A DNA stretch of 64,000 nt. Origin: Urophycis tenuis. Its lineage: Eukaryota > Chordata > Actinopteri > Gadiformes > Phycidae. The DNA lies in assembly GCA_036785325.1 (NCBI GenBank), contig JAXIVH010000001.1, forward strand, positions 15,061,430 to 15,125,429, in the 5' to 3' direction. Positions 42,261 to 53,011 of the stretch are shown piece by piece; the stretch's first letter is position 1, and each line of letters begins with the position of its first letter. The notes beneath the pieces are model-generated. The model was not told the origin of the DNA. It ran no database searches and worked only from the letters and a program-made list of their open reading frames with translations. The position numbers and the translations under genes were made by a program.

Positions 42261-44665
42261 ATGAGCTGGACGTATATCTTTCTACACGTGATCTGGGGTA
42301 AAATTCATAGTTTTATTTATGCTGCAATAATACATGAGGTTTATCTATTGTACCGTAGGCTGAATGCCTTGTTGAACAAAACACTTTGTGTTATTGATAA
42401 GTATATAGTGTTTTAACATTGATACAGTCTCTGTATATTGCTCAATGTTGCCTCGTCTTTCTTCATACTAATATTCTATATTTTAAATTCAAGGTGCTGT
42501 TGTGTGCTGTCAGGATGTACTCCCTAACACAAAAGTGGAGCGGACCGTGAGACCAGGAGAAAACGTTACTCTGTACTCTGACTGTAAACGCTCAACTGGT
42601 GTATACATGTATATTGTTTGGTACAGGAACTGTTCTCATGAAAATCAGCCAACACTTACTCTGAGATGGAAGGAAACATATTCTGACATTTACAATGATG
42701 GAGAAGATGGAGTCCAATCCTCCAATTTTAATCTGAAGTGGAACATTTCAACAGATTCATATGATTTACTGATTAAGAACATCAGTGATTCTCACCTCGG
42801 TCTCTATTACTGTGGAATTGAAGAAAAGTTTGTGATAGATGGAAATGTGATTACTTCAAACACATATGGAAATATAACCACAATGATTTCATTTGGTAAG
42901 TTGACATTATGCACATTTGCATAGAATTGTGAAATTGAAAGAGAAGAAAATATTTTTAAAAATAATTTGACATTTGATGACATGTCAGGAGAATATGAAA
43001 CTGCGGCATGTCAAGCAAACCATATTTATTTGTATACACATTCTTTAAAAAAATGGGTGAATTAGCATTTTACTTTCTCATGAAAAATCAATTCATTCAT
43101 TAACCATTTTTCAAGATGGGCTGATATGCTCATTTGACATATTTGTGACACTTTCTAGATTTTTAAATTCTACCCTTGAGATTATAATTCCTTTAAATAT
43201 CATTGGTTTTTATCTGTGGACAAAAGTGCAAAAATACAGACAGTAGAGGCTAGAGAGCCTATCAATTCATTAAATAGGTTGCTTTGATTCATTGATCTAT
43301 CGTTTATAGCAGCCTGGGAAAAGGTAAAACTACTACCCAGATTTTATGTTTTCATTTTATTTGTTTGTTTTTTCATTTACATTCAGGGCATTTAGCAGAA
43401 GCTTTTATACAATGCGACTTCAAACATTTTTAGTCGGAATGTCAGAAATTGGCAGTAAAGATGTGAAGAAATCTTTGACTTCTGCCAACAAATGAAGGGG
43501 TTGGAGATCCTGCTGCTCCAGATTGTGGACAGTGCTGGATGCTGCTGGTCATCTTGTGTCCATCCTCTGCTCTTCTCCTCTCCGTCCTCTTGTCCTTGGT
43601 GGTCTTCCTCTGCTGCAGAAAATCAGGTATTTATCTCTGTTAACTGTCATCTTCTGTATCTTCAGAATATCTAAACTATATGTTGGCTTCTGCATAAGCA
43701 GGAGATGTCTCCCTGGGCTGGTTTTGTGGCGTAATAATGATGCTGTGTTTCTTTCAGAAGAAGACCTCCACGTTGCTCAGCAAACACCCAGCGGTAGAGA
43801 TTTAGAGAGAGATAGAACATCAGTCAGGAACCAGGTAAGGTACAGTTCATTACTATAGTACATTTGTGGTGTCATGGTAGAGGACTGTATGGAGGACATT
43901 TACATGATATGGTATATTTAGCAGAGCTTCATGTGGCTATTTAAGACTCTAGAGTAGCTGCATCCTGTAGAGTCACTTTATCAGGGTGTATTAAGGGATA
44001 CACACTTAAGCAGCATACAGTAGTTTATATATAGCAGTGTGTAAAGTAAGCATAGCAGTCTGTAAAGTATGGTGATGACACAATAGTATGGTACAGTGTA
44101 AAGTGTGTTGATATAATGGTATAGCAGAGTGTACAGTATGTCGATAATATAATGGTATAACAGAGTGTACAGTATGTTGATGATATACAGTGAAACCTCT
44201 GTACTCAAATGCTTCTAAAGTCGAACAAATTACCTCTCCAACTAAAAATTCGGCCAACTTCCGTCCCAGAACTTGGAACACATTTTTGAACTCTTTGGTG
44301 ACTTGGGGATGCCGAGTGGAGCCTCAGAACGGAGGAGACTCAAGCTCCAACAGGATTGGTTCTGGACCTCATTATTTGCTATTCTGTGCCTTTTCCATTT
44401 TCCATTTGCCTGAACAGCCTTTTGGAACGAATGAAATTTGAGTACCATGGTTTCACTGTCATGGTATAGCAGAGGGTAAAGTGTGTTGATGATGGTAATA
44501 TTAATGACCATTAATGTTAATAGTTATATCTGTCTGTCTCAGGATGAAGATGGCCTGTGTTACGCTACACTGGATATCCCTCTACGTTCTCAGAGACCTA
44601 CAAAGAAGAGAGTCCAAACCTCAGAGTTCAGCACCTACTCAGCCATCAAAACTAACAGGATGTGA
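42261..44665 (+). CDS. Receptor gene B: single V-set Ig, two-ITIM type I membrane protein
   Basis: Five exons: 42261-42297, 42494-42895, 43498-43626, 43758-43834 and 44543-44665. GT-AG borders and phases all agree, giving 255 residues. Signal 1-13; V-set about 17-144 with Trp in IVWYR and YYCG. The B-strand core Cys at 41 is Ser here (TCT at 42577-42579), while Cys43 and the YRNC Cys remain. TM helix about 160-186. The tail has two ITIMs, LCYATL (220-225) and STYSAI (245-250), separated by a basic stretch (PTKKRV). The role is probably inhibitory signalling through SHP-type phosphatases. The TM exon is exactly as long as in A (129 bp) but differs in sequence. AATAAA at 44790 is a candidate poly(A) signal. 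The Ig exon is close to A and C, the tail to relic D. Confidence 0.75.
44188..44458. mobile_element. 271-bp MITE with ~19-bp terminal inverted repeats
   Basis: It starts CAGTGAAACCTCTGTACTC and ends GAGTACCATGGTTTCACTG, near-perfect inverted repeats of pogo/Tigger style, preceded by TA. No coding capacity. It sits in the last intron of gene B. The same MITE is in relic D, so it predates the B/D duplication. Confidence 0.65.
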
Positions 44666-44799
44666 CCATGACCAAGTCTTTTTAATACAAATACAAGGGC
44701 TCTACTTTGTCAATATGACCTCATCTTTACACCATTCAGAGGAGGAAGAATATAATTTCAATTTCCTTTTTTTTTTTTTTTACTTTTTTAATAAAGTGC

Positions 44800-46509
44800 A
44801 AACATGAGATGAAGTAAAGCTTGTTTTAAAGTATGTTTCAAATATCAAATACCATATGCTGTTTGTATATTGTTTGTCATTGGATCATCAATTATGTTTT
44901 GGCTATGTTTACTTACATTATTAGGTATTGTTTGTTGTACATTGTTTACGATGTAGTTAGATTGAGTGATGAGACATTTACAGCATTTATCTCTCTTTGT
45001 GATATCCGCCTATAACCTTGAACTGGCTAAAGCTATCTTCTCCGTGTAGGTTGTAATGTTTGCTTGGCCTTTTCAACAAAACTCTCAGAATAATGTAAAA
45101 AGTTAATTTATCACACTTTCAGGGCCACTCCTTGCCTTTCAAGTACAATAACAATACATTCATTATTACCCATGAATAACCATCAGTTAATGCCCTAATA
45201 TTAATACACTTAGTAAATTAATTGCTTTTCAAGGAGGGAGCTGGTGGCATCTTAAATATCTCAAGAACACATCATTACAACAAAGATACTGGTATCATTT
45301 TACAATAACAATGCATTATTAACCATGAATAACCATCAGTTGATGCCCTAAAATGAATTCACTTAGGAAATTAGCTAATTAACTAATGGTCTACTAATCA
45401 TGTGCAAATAGTCAACATGTTTACTAACGGTGTTTATGTGAAGGGAATGGTGTCTAGGCTTCAACTTATGGACTAAGGTGATGAATGTACCCCAGCTGGA
45501 CCAAAGTCTGAGGGGGGCCAGGCTCGGGGAAAAAAAAAGCCAGCCACCAATTGCTTTGAGCAGCAAGGCCTATCAGACCAAAGCAACAAAGAAGCTGTAG
45601 CTCACCAGCGAACACACAGAGTGTGCAATGCTGGCAATGGCTGTATGCCAGGCAAGACTGAAGGTCCACACAAGCACACCATATCGCACATAGCCTTCTC
45701 AGCAAACGCACGTCTATAAGAGACAGGGGGTGGCATACCGAACAACACGCAATATCAATGATGTTATGGCCGTCAGACGTCGGCCTTGTCTCTGTATGCG
45801 CTAAACCTCCTGTTTTACAGCAGAGCATCTCCAGCGGGCAGGTCCTTTACTTTGATACACTGCCACTTTTTTATTGTACTGTATATACCGTATATATATA
45901 TACTGTACGTATTTGTCTCTTTGACATATAACCCGGCATCAGTATAAAGAGCAATGAAAGAATTTCATTGCACAGAGAAACTTGTTTTCCCTGCTGTACA
46001 TGACAATAAACACTTTGAATCTTGAATCTTGAATGAACGACAATTAGCAAACTGCAACAATTAGCAATATCTGCAACCAGAGTAAAGATAGCCTTGCTCT
46101 CAATCACCACCGAGTGACAGGATAGCTAAAGCGAAGAGCAACATTACGAGCCGTAACAGCTCTTTGAACCGAGCCTCAAACCTAAACTGCAGAAGGAGCC
46201 TCGACTCCGACACCAAGAGGTTGAGGGAGCTGTTGGTCACATCCATTATGTAAATGCGGGAAAAGTGTTTTTTGGTCAATTGTCAATGTTTTCAGGGAGT
46301 TGACACGGGACAAGCCATAAGGCGAGGCCTAGAGGGCGTGGCCTACAGGAAATAGAACGTGCCGTTCTTACACCTTTACACCTTTTTTTTTAGTCTGAGA
46401 ACACATTTTCTGAATGTCCCGAATCTCAGGCTAAAAATGTACCCTTTAAGACATGTCTTTGTTCTGAAACCTATGTTATTTCCAAGAGCGCAGTGTATGC
46501 TACAACGTG
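44800..46509. repeat. Downstream part of unit B
   Basis: Non-coding sequence collinear with unit D (35640-37690). Blocks near 45150-45210 and 45300-45360 (AACAATACATT, ACCATGAATAACCATCAGTT) are short repeats of each other and also occur near 36860-36905. TATATA-rich DNA lies near 45880-45905. The end (46085-46509) is the unit tail also seen at 8740. Confidence 0.5.
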
Positions 46510-46513
46510 ATGA

Positions 46514-48046
46514 TGTGGCGGCACAAGATATGGGGAGGGACGCCTTTTAAGGCAGTGTTGATCATTTCAATTGTTGCCAGACAACGCCACCCTGGGAATT
46601 TCCCCCAGGGATTTCTTTTAAGTGAACTAACCCCAAAATGAAGGAAGGCACTTAGGTCCGTTATGCAATGAGGCAGAGACAGCAGTTCAACAATACAAAA
46701 CACTTTTATTGACACACATTTCTGGTCTAAAACCAATGTAAAAGCAAATCACTCACTACGGGGAAACAAGGGGAACCAATCAGAGCTGAGACCTACTGTG
46801 AGGAACTGCATCCAAGGAGAGGGGGATCCCAGGGACACCACACGTGGAGCAAACAAAAGTAAAAGAATCAACCAAGTACAAACAACACCAAGGGGACACC
46901 GTGACCAGGACACCAATCCACCACCGTAGGCTCAGCACCTGAAAGGGGGGAGACCAGAGAGTAACCAGCCTGGAACAAAATAATGAAATCAAAATAATAA
47001 CTAATAACAAGAAAAATCAAACAATTAAATGTACAGAACCTAACGTAATCAAACAATGAAAAATAAGCAAAACTCTATCATCACAAATGAGATGCAACCC
47101 ATAATAACCCAAAGTAAACATAAAACTAACAGGATAATCGCATGTATGGGTTGCAACAAAACCAATTACAAAAGAAATTAAAGAAATTACCACAAAGGAA
47201 CAAAAACAACTGTATGTCCCATACAGTCCTCTCACACACACACACACACACATACACACACACACACACACATATCCACTTTAGGATGTGGCTACACCAA
47301 CAATAAAAGACAGCGTTGCCAGCCACCACTTTGCCCCGGCAGCAACAGGGAGAAACACAAACTATAACCAGCCGAATGAACCGGCAGTGCGATGAGAGGC
47401 CGAGTCGACCCTGGCGAGGCGGTGAGTGTCCGACGCAAGGCTAACCAACGCCAGGCGAAGCAACACAGTTCGAGTGAGGCACCGTGATCAGTCCAAATAA
47501 CTCATTTAAGTTGGGAAAAGCAGGCAAGAAACAAGCAAGAGCAACACACAAACAAAGGACAACAAAGCAAAACAAAAGAAAACAAAGCGAAACAAAACAA
47601 AACAGCAGTGGTTCTATGGGCGGATTAGCCGGCGCTGCGCCGCTGCTGTCAGTCACCCGGTCAGGCAGTCCCGGCCAACTCGACGTATCGGCGCGATACG
47701 AGAGTGACCAGTGGCGATCAGTGAGCGGCATACAGAGCGGTGAGCAGCGCGCAGCCAGCAGCAACACCCGAGCCTTTGTGCGAGCCTTTGTGAAACAATA
47801 AGTTATAACTAACATAAGCACTGGATGGGCAACATACAGGAGAAATGCAGCCGCAGCCGGCAGCTCACCTGTCACCACACGGAGGCGGAAATGGAGGACA
47901 CACAGGCATGACGTGACCCAGCCCCCGGCAAGCAAGAGGCCGACAGGTGCTCTACGCCCACCTTTATGTGGCAGTCTTCCACCGTAATTGGTTGGGACTG
48001 CAGCACAGCTGGCAGTCACCATGACAACCAACTACATGTTGCCACA
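46514..48046 (-). mobile_element. Solo LTR, copy 2 (1533 bp, inverted)
   Basis: Reverse complement of the 9352-10888 LTR. The plus-strand ends are TGTGGCGGC and GTTGCCACA. It is flanked by the 4-bp duplication ATGA (46510-46513 and 48047-48050). It lies exactly at the junction of unit B and unit C. Without the 23-bp palindrome of copy 1. ORFs inside it are not genes. Confidence 0.75.
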
Positions 48047-48050
48047 ATGA

Positions 48051-48620
48051 CATGACCCATTTCTATGCACTGCACCACGTGTTAAGACCACCACTGGTTT
48101 GTGTTCTTCAGCTACAGGATGCTACAGTGGTTTCCTGTGTACTTCTCGTCAGTTTATTGTAAGCATGCTAACTCCATTTTCCATTTGTTGATAGAGGCAC
48201 AAAAGAAATGAAAAGGGCCATCCGATACTGATGATGCGATCAGTTGATGAACAAAACATCCACCAGTGTGAAAATGTCCACATTGTGTCTACACCACTGC
48301 ACATCAACTGATGGTACTGTTCTTTTGTACACACGGGTCAGTTTGGATGGTGGCCGGTTCATACAGGATTCTTATATCGGCCACATGTAAAATAAAATGT
48401 GCAAGAAATAAATTTGGATCAGAGCTATCGCTCCGAATGTATAATGAAGACTTGCAGTGTGAACACAGCCTTAGTCACATCATGTGTCACTAAGTCAAGT
48501 GGGAGGCTCCACCCAGATGTATGATGGATAGATCAGCCTACCAGTTGAAGTCCACTGGGTTGGCTGGTCTGCTGATCTATCCAGCATACATCGGAGTGGA
48601 AAATCCCACTTGTGATGTCA
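48051..48620. repeat. Head of unit C
   Basis: Collinear with 40968-41510 (unit B) and, past the LTR, 10893-11355 (unit A). It crosses the empty site of solo LTR copy 1 near 48160. Confidence 0.6.
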
Positions 48621-48624
48621 CTAA

Positions 48625-51600
48625 TGTATCATGTATCATGGCGGCGCGTCCACATGCAGCGGCTCCTCTCTCTCCCGTCGAATCGGTGTTTTTATGTTTT
48701 TTGTGTGGTGTACATACGTGCACATGTCCGTCATCGTCGCGTCTATCTGTCCCGAAACACACATACTCCCGTGAGTTTCTGCTCGCCATCGGCAGAACTA
48801 CAAATATGGACATAAATCCAGCAGTCGCGGAAATACTACGCAACTGCGATCTGTTCCAGCGGCCTGCTCAATCACCGACCCCCACTCCTGCAACCAGCCG
48901 CCAGTGGAGGTGCCACAAGCGGAATATGAGGAAGCAGAAGAGGGGCAAGCGTGGAGGTATCCGAGCTAGGCTAGCGGCTAGCCCCCATCGGCCGGCTATC
49001 CCTACGATCGTACTGGCCAACGTAGGATCGCTGGATAATAAAATGGATTATATCCGTCTACTCCGGACATCCACCAAAACCGTGAGTGACTGTTGTGCCT
49101 TTGTTTTTGTGGAAACATGGCTTACTGACAGCGTCCCGGACTGTGCCATTCAACTGGCCAGGCTAACATGCTACCGGGCGGACAGAGTGCTCGTCGAGGG
49201 GGGGAAGACTCGCGGCGGGGGACTCTGTGTTTACATCAGTGATGCCTGGTGCCGTGACACTGCTGTGGTTTGCACACACTGCTCAACACTGGTGGAATTT
49301 TTGGTCATTAAATGCCGGCCATTCTACCTGCCGAGGGAATTTAGTGCCATACTCCTGGTAGCAATATACATCCCCCCTGGCTCCAACAACAACAGGAGCG
49401 AGGCACTGTATGAACTCTACCAGCACATCAGTGAGCAGCAGACAGCCCACCCTGAAGCTTTCCTCATCCTGGCTGGGGATTTCAATCATGCAAACCCCAA
49501 GAGCGTGTTTCCACAACTCCATGGACACATCAACTTTCCCACACGTGGCAATAATATCCTGGACAATGTTTACACCACACATAGAGGGGCCTACAAAGCC
49601 CTCCCCCTGCCCCACCTAGGAGCCTCAGACCACATCACCACTATGTTAATGCCTGCATACAGACCCCTGGTCAAAGTCATCAGACCAACAACAAAGCAGG
49701 TACGCGTGTGGCCTGAGAGGTCTTCAGAGACACTCCAGGACTGCTTCCTCATCACTGACTGGAGCATGTTCAGATGGGCAGCCACCTACAATAACACCAC
49801 AGACCTCCAGGAGTACACGGACACCGTCACTTCCTACATGCGGAAATGCATTGATGACGTCACAGTCACCAAGAACATCCGGATTCGGGCCAACCAGAAG
49901 CCATGGCTGACAGGGGAAGTCTACAGACTACTGAGGGCTCGGAACACCGCCTTCAGAGCTGGAAACGAGGTGGGCCTGAAGGCAGCCAGGGCCAACCTGG
50001 CACACGGCATCAGGCGGGCCAAGAGACGGTACTCCAGGAGGATCGCCGACCGCTTCAGCAACAGCAGAGACACCAGGAACCTGTGGCGAGGGATCCAATC
50101 CATAACGGACTACAAGCCCTCTCCGCAGACCTGCGACAGCTCCACCCCTCGGCTGAATGAGCTGAACGACTTCTTCGCCCGCTTTGAGGCAGACAACAGC
50201 ACCCCGGCACAGAAGACCCCACCCTCTCCCGGCGACCAGGTGTTGACGCTATCCCCAGATAGCGTGAGGCGATTCCTCAAAGGGATGAACCCGCGGAAAG
50301 CCTCTGGTCCCGACAACATTCCTGGTCGTGCACTGAGGGACTGTGCTGAGGAGCTCACAGATGTCCTTACAGACATCTTCAACACCTCGCTGAGCCAGGC
50401 TGTTGTCCCCACATGCCTCAAAGCCACCACCATCATCCCGGTGCCGAAAAAGTTGTCTCCCTCCTGCCACAATGACTACCGCCCAGTCGCACTCACTCCC
50501 ATCCTCATGAAGTGCTTCGAGCGGCTAGTCATGCACCACATCAAGTCTGCCCTCCCCCCCACCCTGGACCCTTTCCAGTTCGCATATCAGTCCAACCGTT
50601 CGACCGATGATGCCATCTCCTCTGCCCTCCACTCTGCCCTCTCCCACCTGGATACAAAAGACTCCTATGTCAGAATGCTGTTCATCGACTTCAGCTCAGC
50701 ATTCAATACAATCATCCCCCAGCAGCTCATTCGCAAACTGGACCAGCTGGGACTCAACACCTCCCTGTGCAACTGGCTGTTGGACTTCCTGACAGGGAGA
50801 CCACAGACAGTTTGGGTCGGCAGCAGCACCTCCAGCACCATCACACTGAACACGGGGGCCCCCCAAGGATGTGTGCTTAGCCCCCTCCTCTTCACGACTG
50901 CACACCAACATCCAGCTCCAACATCTTCATCAAGTTTGCGGATGACACGACTGTGGTGGGTCTCATCAACAACGGCAATGAGACGATCTACAGGAGTGAG
51001 GTGAACAGGCTGGCTACGTGGTGCAAGGACAACAATCTCCGTCTGAATGTGGAGAAGACGAAGGAGATTGTTGTGGACTTCAGGAGAATGCACACACAGC
51101 ATGCTCCACTGGTCATCAATGATGCTACAGTGGAGAGGGTGAGCAGCACCAAGTTCCTGGATGTGCAGATCTCCGAAGACCTGTCATGGAACCACAACAC
51201 CGCATCACTGGCCAAAAAAGCCCACCAACGCCTGTACTTCCTCCGCAAACTAAAAAGAGCTGGGGCCTCATCCACCATCATGCACACCTTCTACAGAGGC
51301 ACCATCGAGAGCCTCCTGACCAGCTGCATCACTGTGTGGTACGGTGCCTGCACCGTGTCCTCCCGCAAGACACTGCAGCGCATAGTGAGAGCAGCTGAGA
51401 GGATCATCGGTGTCTCTCTCCCCCCCATTTTGGACATTTACACCACCCGCCTTACCAGCAAAGCCATCAGGATTGCTGGTGACCCCACCCACCCATCCCA
51501 CAGTATCTTCAGTCTTCTGCCGTCGGGGAGGAGACTGCGGAGTCTGCGGGCCAGAACCAGCAGGCTCAAGGACAGCTTCTTTCACCAGGCTGTCCGGAGG

Positions 51601-51980
51601 CTCAACTCCCTCCCTGCTCTGCCCCTGCCCCCCCCCCCCCCCTCATCTGCCCCCGTGCCACAGACTCTTAACCCTGCACCCACCTCAGACCATCACCCTC
51701 CCACCACCACTCACAAACTGTAAATTCTGACTATGACACTTTAGAATGTCTTTTACTGTTTTTAAATATATTCTTGCACTATTTTTCAACGCACTACCTC
51801 ACTTTTTCTTGTACTTTCTGTGTTTCTATGTTTTGTCTGTACGATGTCTGTTTGTCTACTTTGTTTGTCCATTTGTTTATTTTGCACCGCAGGTCTGAGA
51901 GGACTGCAATTTCATCTGTGCTATATGCCTGCCATGTACCACATTTGACAATAAAGGCACTTGAATCTTGAATCTTGAAT
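48625..51980 (+). mobile_element. Jockey/Rex1-like LINE, copy 2 (near full length)
   Basis: It begins at about 48625, has its start codon at 48638, and ends in three TTGAATC-type repeats by 51980. CTAA flanks it at 48621-48624 and 51981-51984. Units A and B are uninterrupted at this point (CCACTAAGTC at about 11348 and 41505), giving an empty site. It lies in the 5' flank of receptor gene C, 1.0 kb from that gene's start codon. Confidence 0.8.
48638..51723 (+). pseudogene. LINE endonuclease/RT ORF with one frameshift
   Basis: Frame 1 (48638 to about 50899) carries the endonuclease (NVGSLDNK, FVETWLTD, GDFNHANP, SDH) and the first RT motifs (GPDNIPGR, YRPVALTPILMK, IDFSSAFNT, NTGAPQGCVLSPLLF). 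A small deletion at about 50895-50900 shifts to the frame ending at 51723, which has KFADDTTVVG-type residues (bridging 50925-50965), TKEIVVDFRR, FYRGTIESLLTSC, IFSLLPSGRR and a Pro-rich end. Copy 1 keeps the extra bases at this point (25617-25640). Apart from this break the copy looks complete. Confidence 0.8.
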
Positions 51981-51984
51981 CTAA

Positions 51985-52132
51985 GTCACAGGGCAGGGCA
52001 TCCTTTGAAATGGCTCATAATGGCTAATCACAGTCACACCTGATGCCTAATTAGGGGCCCTTAAAAGAAAACAGTTATTTATCACAGCAAATGAATACTT
52101 ACATGATCTCGTTGGAATAATATGAATGATGA

Positions 52133-52194
<62 letters not shown>

Positions 52195-53011
52195 GTACTG
52201 CTGCTACTGCTACAACAACTCAAAACTCTCAGACTGTCATGAGTCTCACAAACTCGCACGGTCAAAAGTCATAGCTGATTGCTTAAGAATGGCTTCATGG
52301 CCAACATGGCCAACAAGAAAAAAGGCAGAAAACTAGAAGCTTGGTATTGGATGATTGTATATCTCTTTCCATGCTTTTTTTACCCAGAAGCCACAAACTG
52401 AAACTCTGCCACCACTGCGTCAACAGTTAGAAGCCACTGCAGAAACAGCAGTGGTTTCTATTATTGTAAGATGGTTTGGATAAAAGATTAAATTGAATAA
52501 TGTTGAGGAAATACCAACATAATGCTTCAGTATTATTGGTGGTTTGAAAATACGTCATTCTAGGAAGACGATAATTGAATAAATACCAAACAAACATTTT
52601 TGCATCACATTTATTTCTTCAATGATTATGTTTGCATTGTTAAGAAAAAAAAGTTAAGCATTTATTAAAGCAAAAGATGTTTTGCTCCATCTAGTTGGAT
52701 GCCAAATTGCAATTGTTAAGTTGAAATTGCAATTTTTAAATGAAATCACTATTAAATCGAAAAAGAAATTAAATCTAACATTGTCATCTAACCTAGAAAC
52801 AGAATGAAACTTCTCTCAGCCCATGAGAATGTATTTGATGTTCTGACAATCAAACCTGATCTGGTAGGCAGAGAGAAATAACCTCAACATTTTCCACAAG
52901 GCAAGCCAATCACAGCCAGCTAAACCCAAGTCTTTTTTCATCTCTCCACCTGTCGGTCAAATGTGTGTCAGAAAAGTGTCAAATGTCCTCACTTCTCAAC
53001 GGATCCTCATC
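51985..53011 (+). promoter_or_regulatory. 5' flank of receptor gene C
   Basis: Continues unit C after the LINE. A (CTA)n tract at 52134-52193 has expanded from the short CTA run at about 11495 in unit A. The AACATTTTCCACAAG block and a CCAAT box (52906-52910) lie about 100 bp before the start codon. Confidence 0.5.
52134..52193. repeat. (CTA)n microsatellite
   Basis: About 20 trinucleotide units, nearly pure. Unit A has only two or three at the same place. Confidence 0.9.

Noticed and set aside
45880..45905. TATATATA tract as a promoter
   Set aside because: Simple AT repeat with no gene downstream on either strand.
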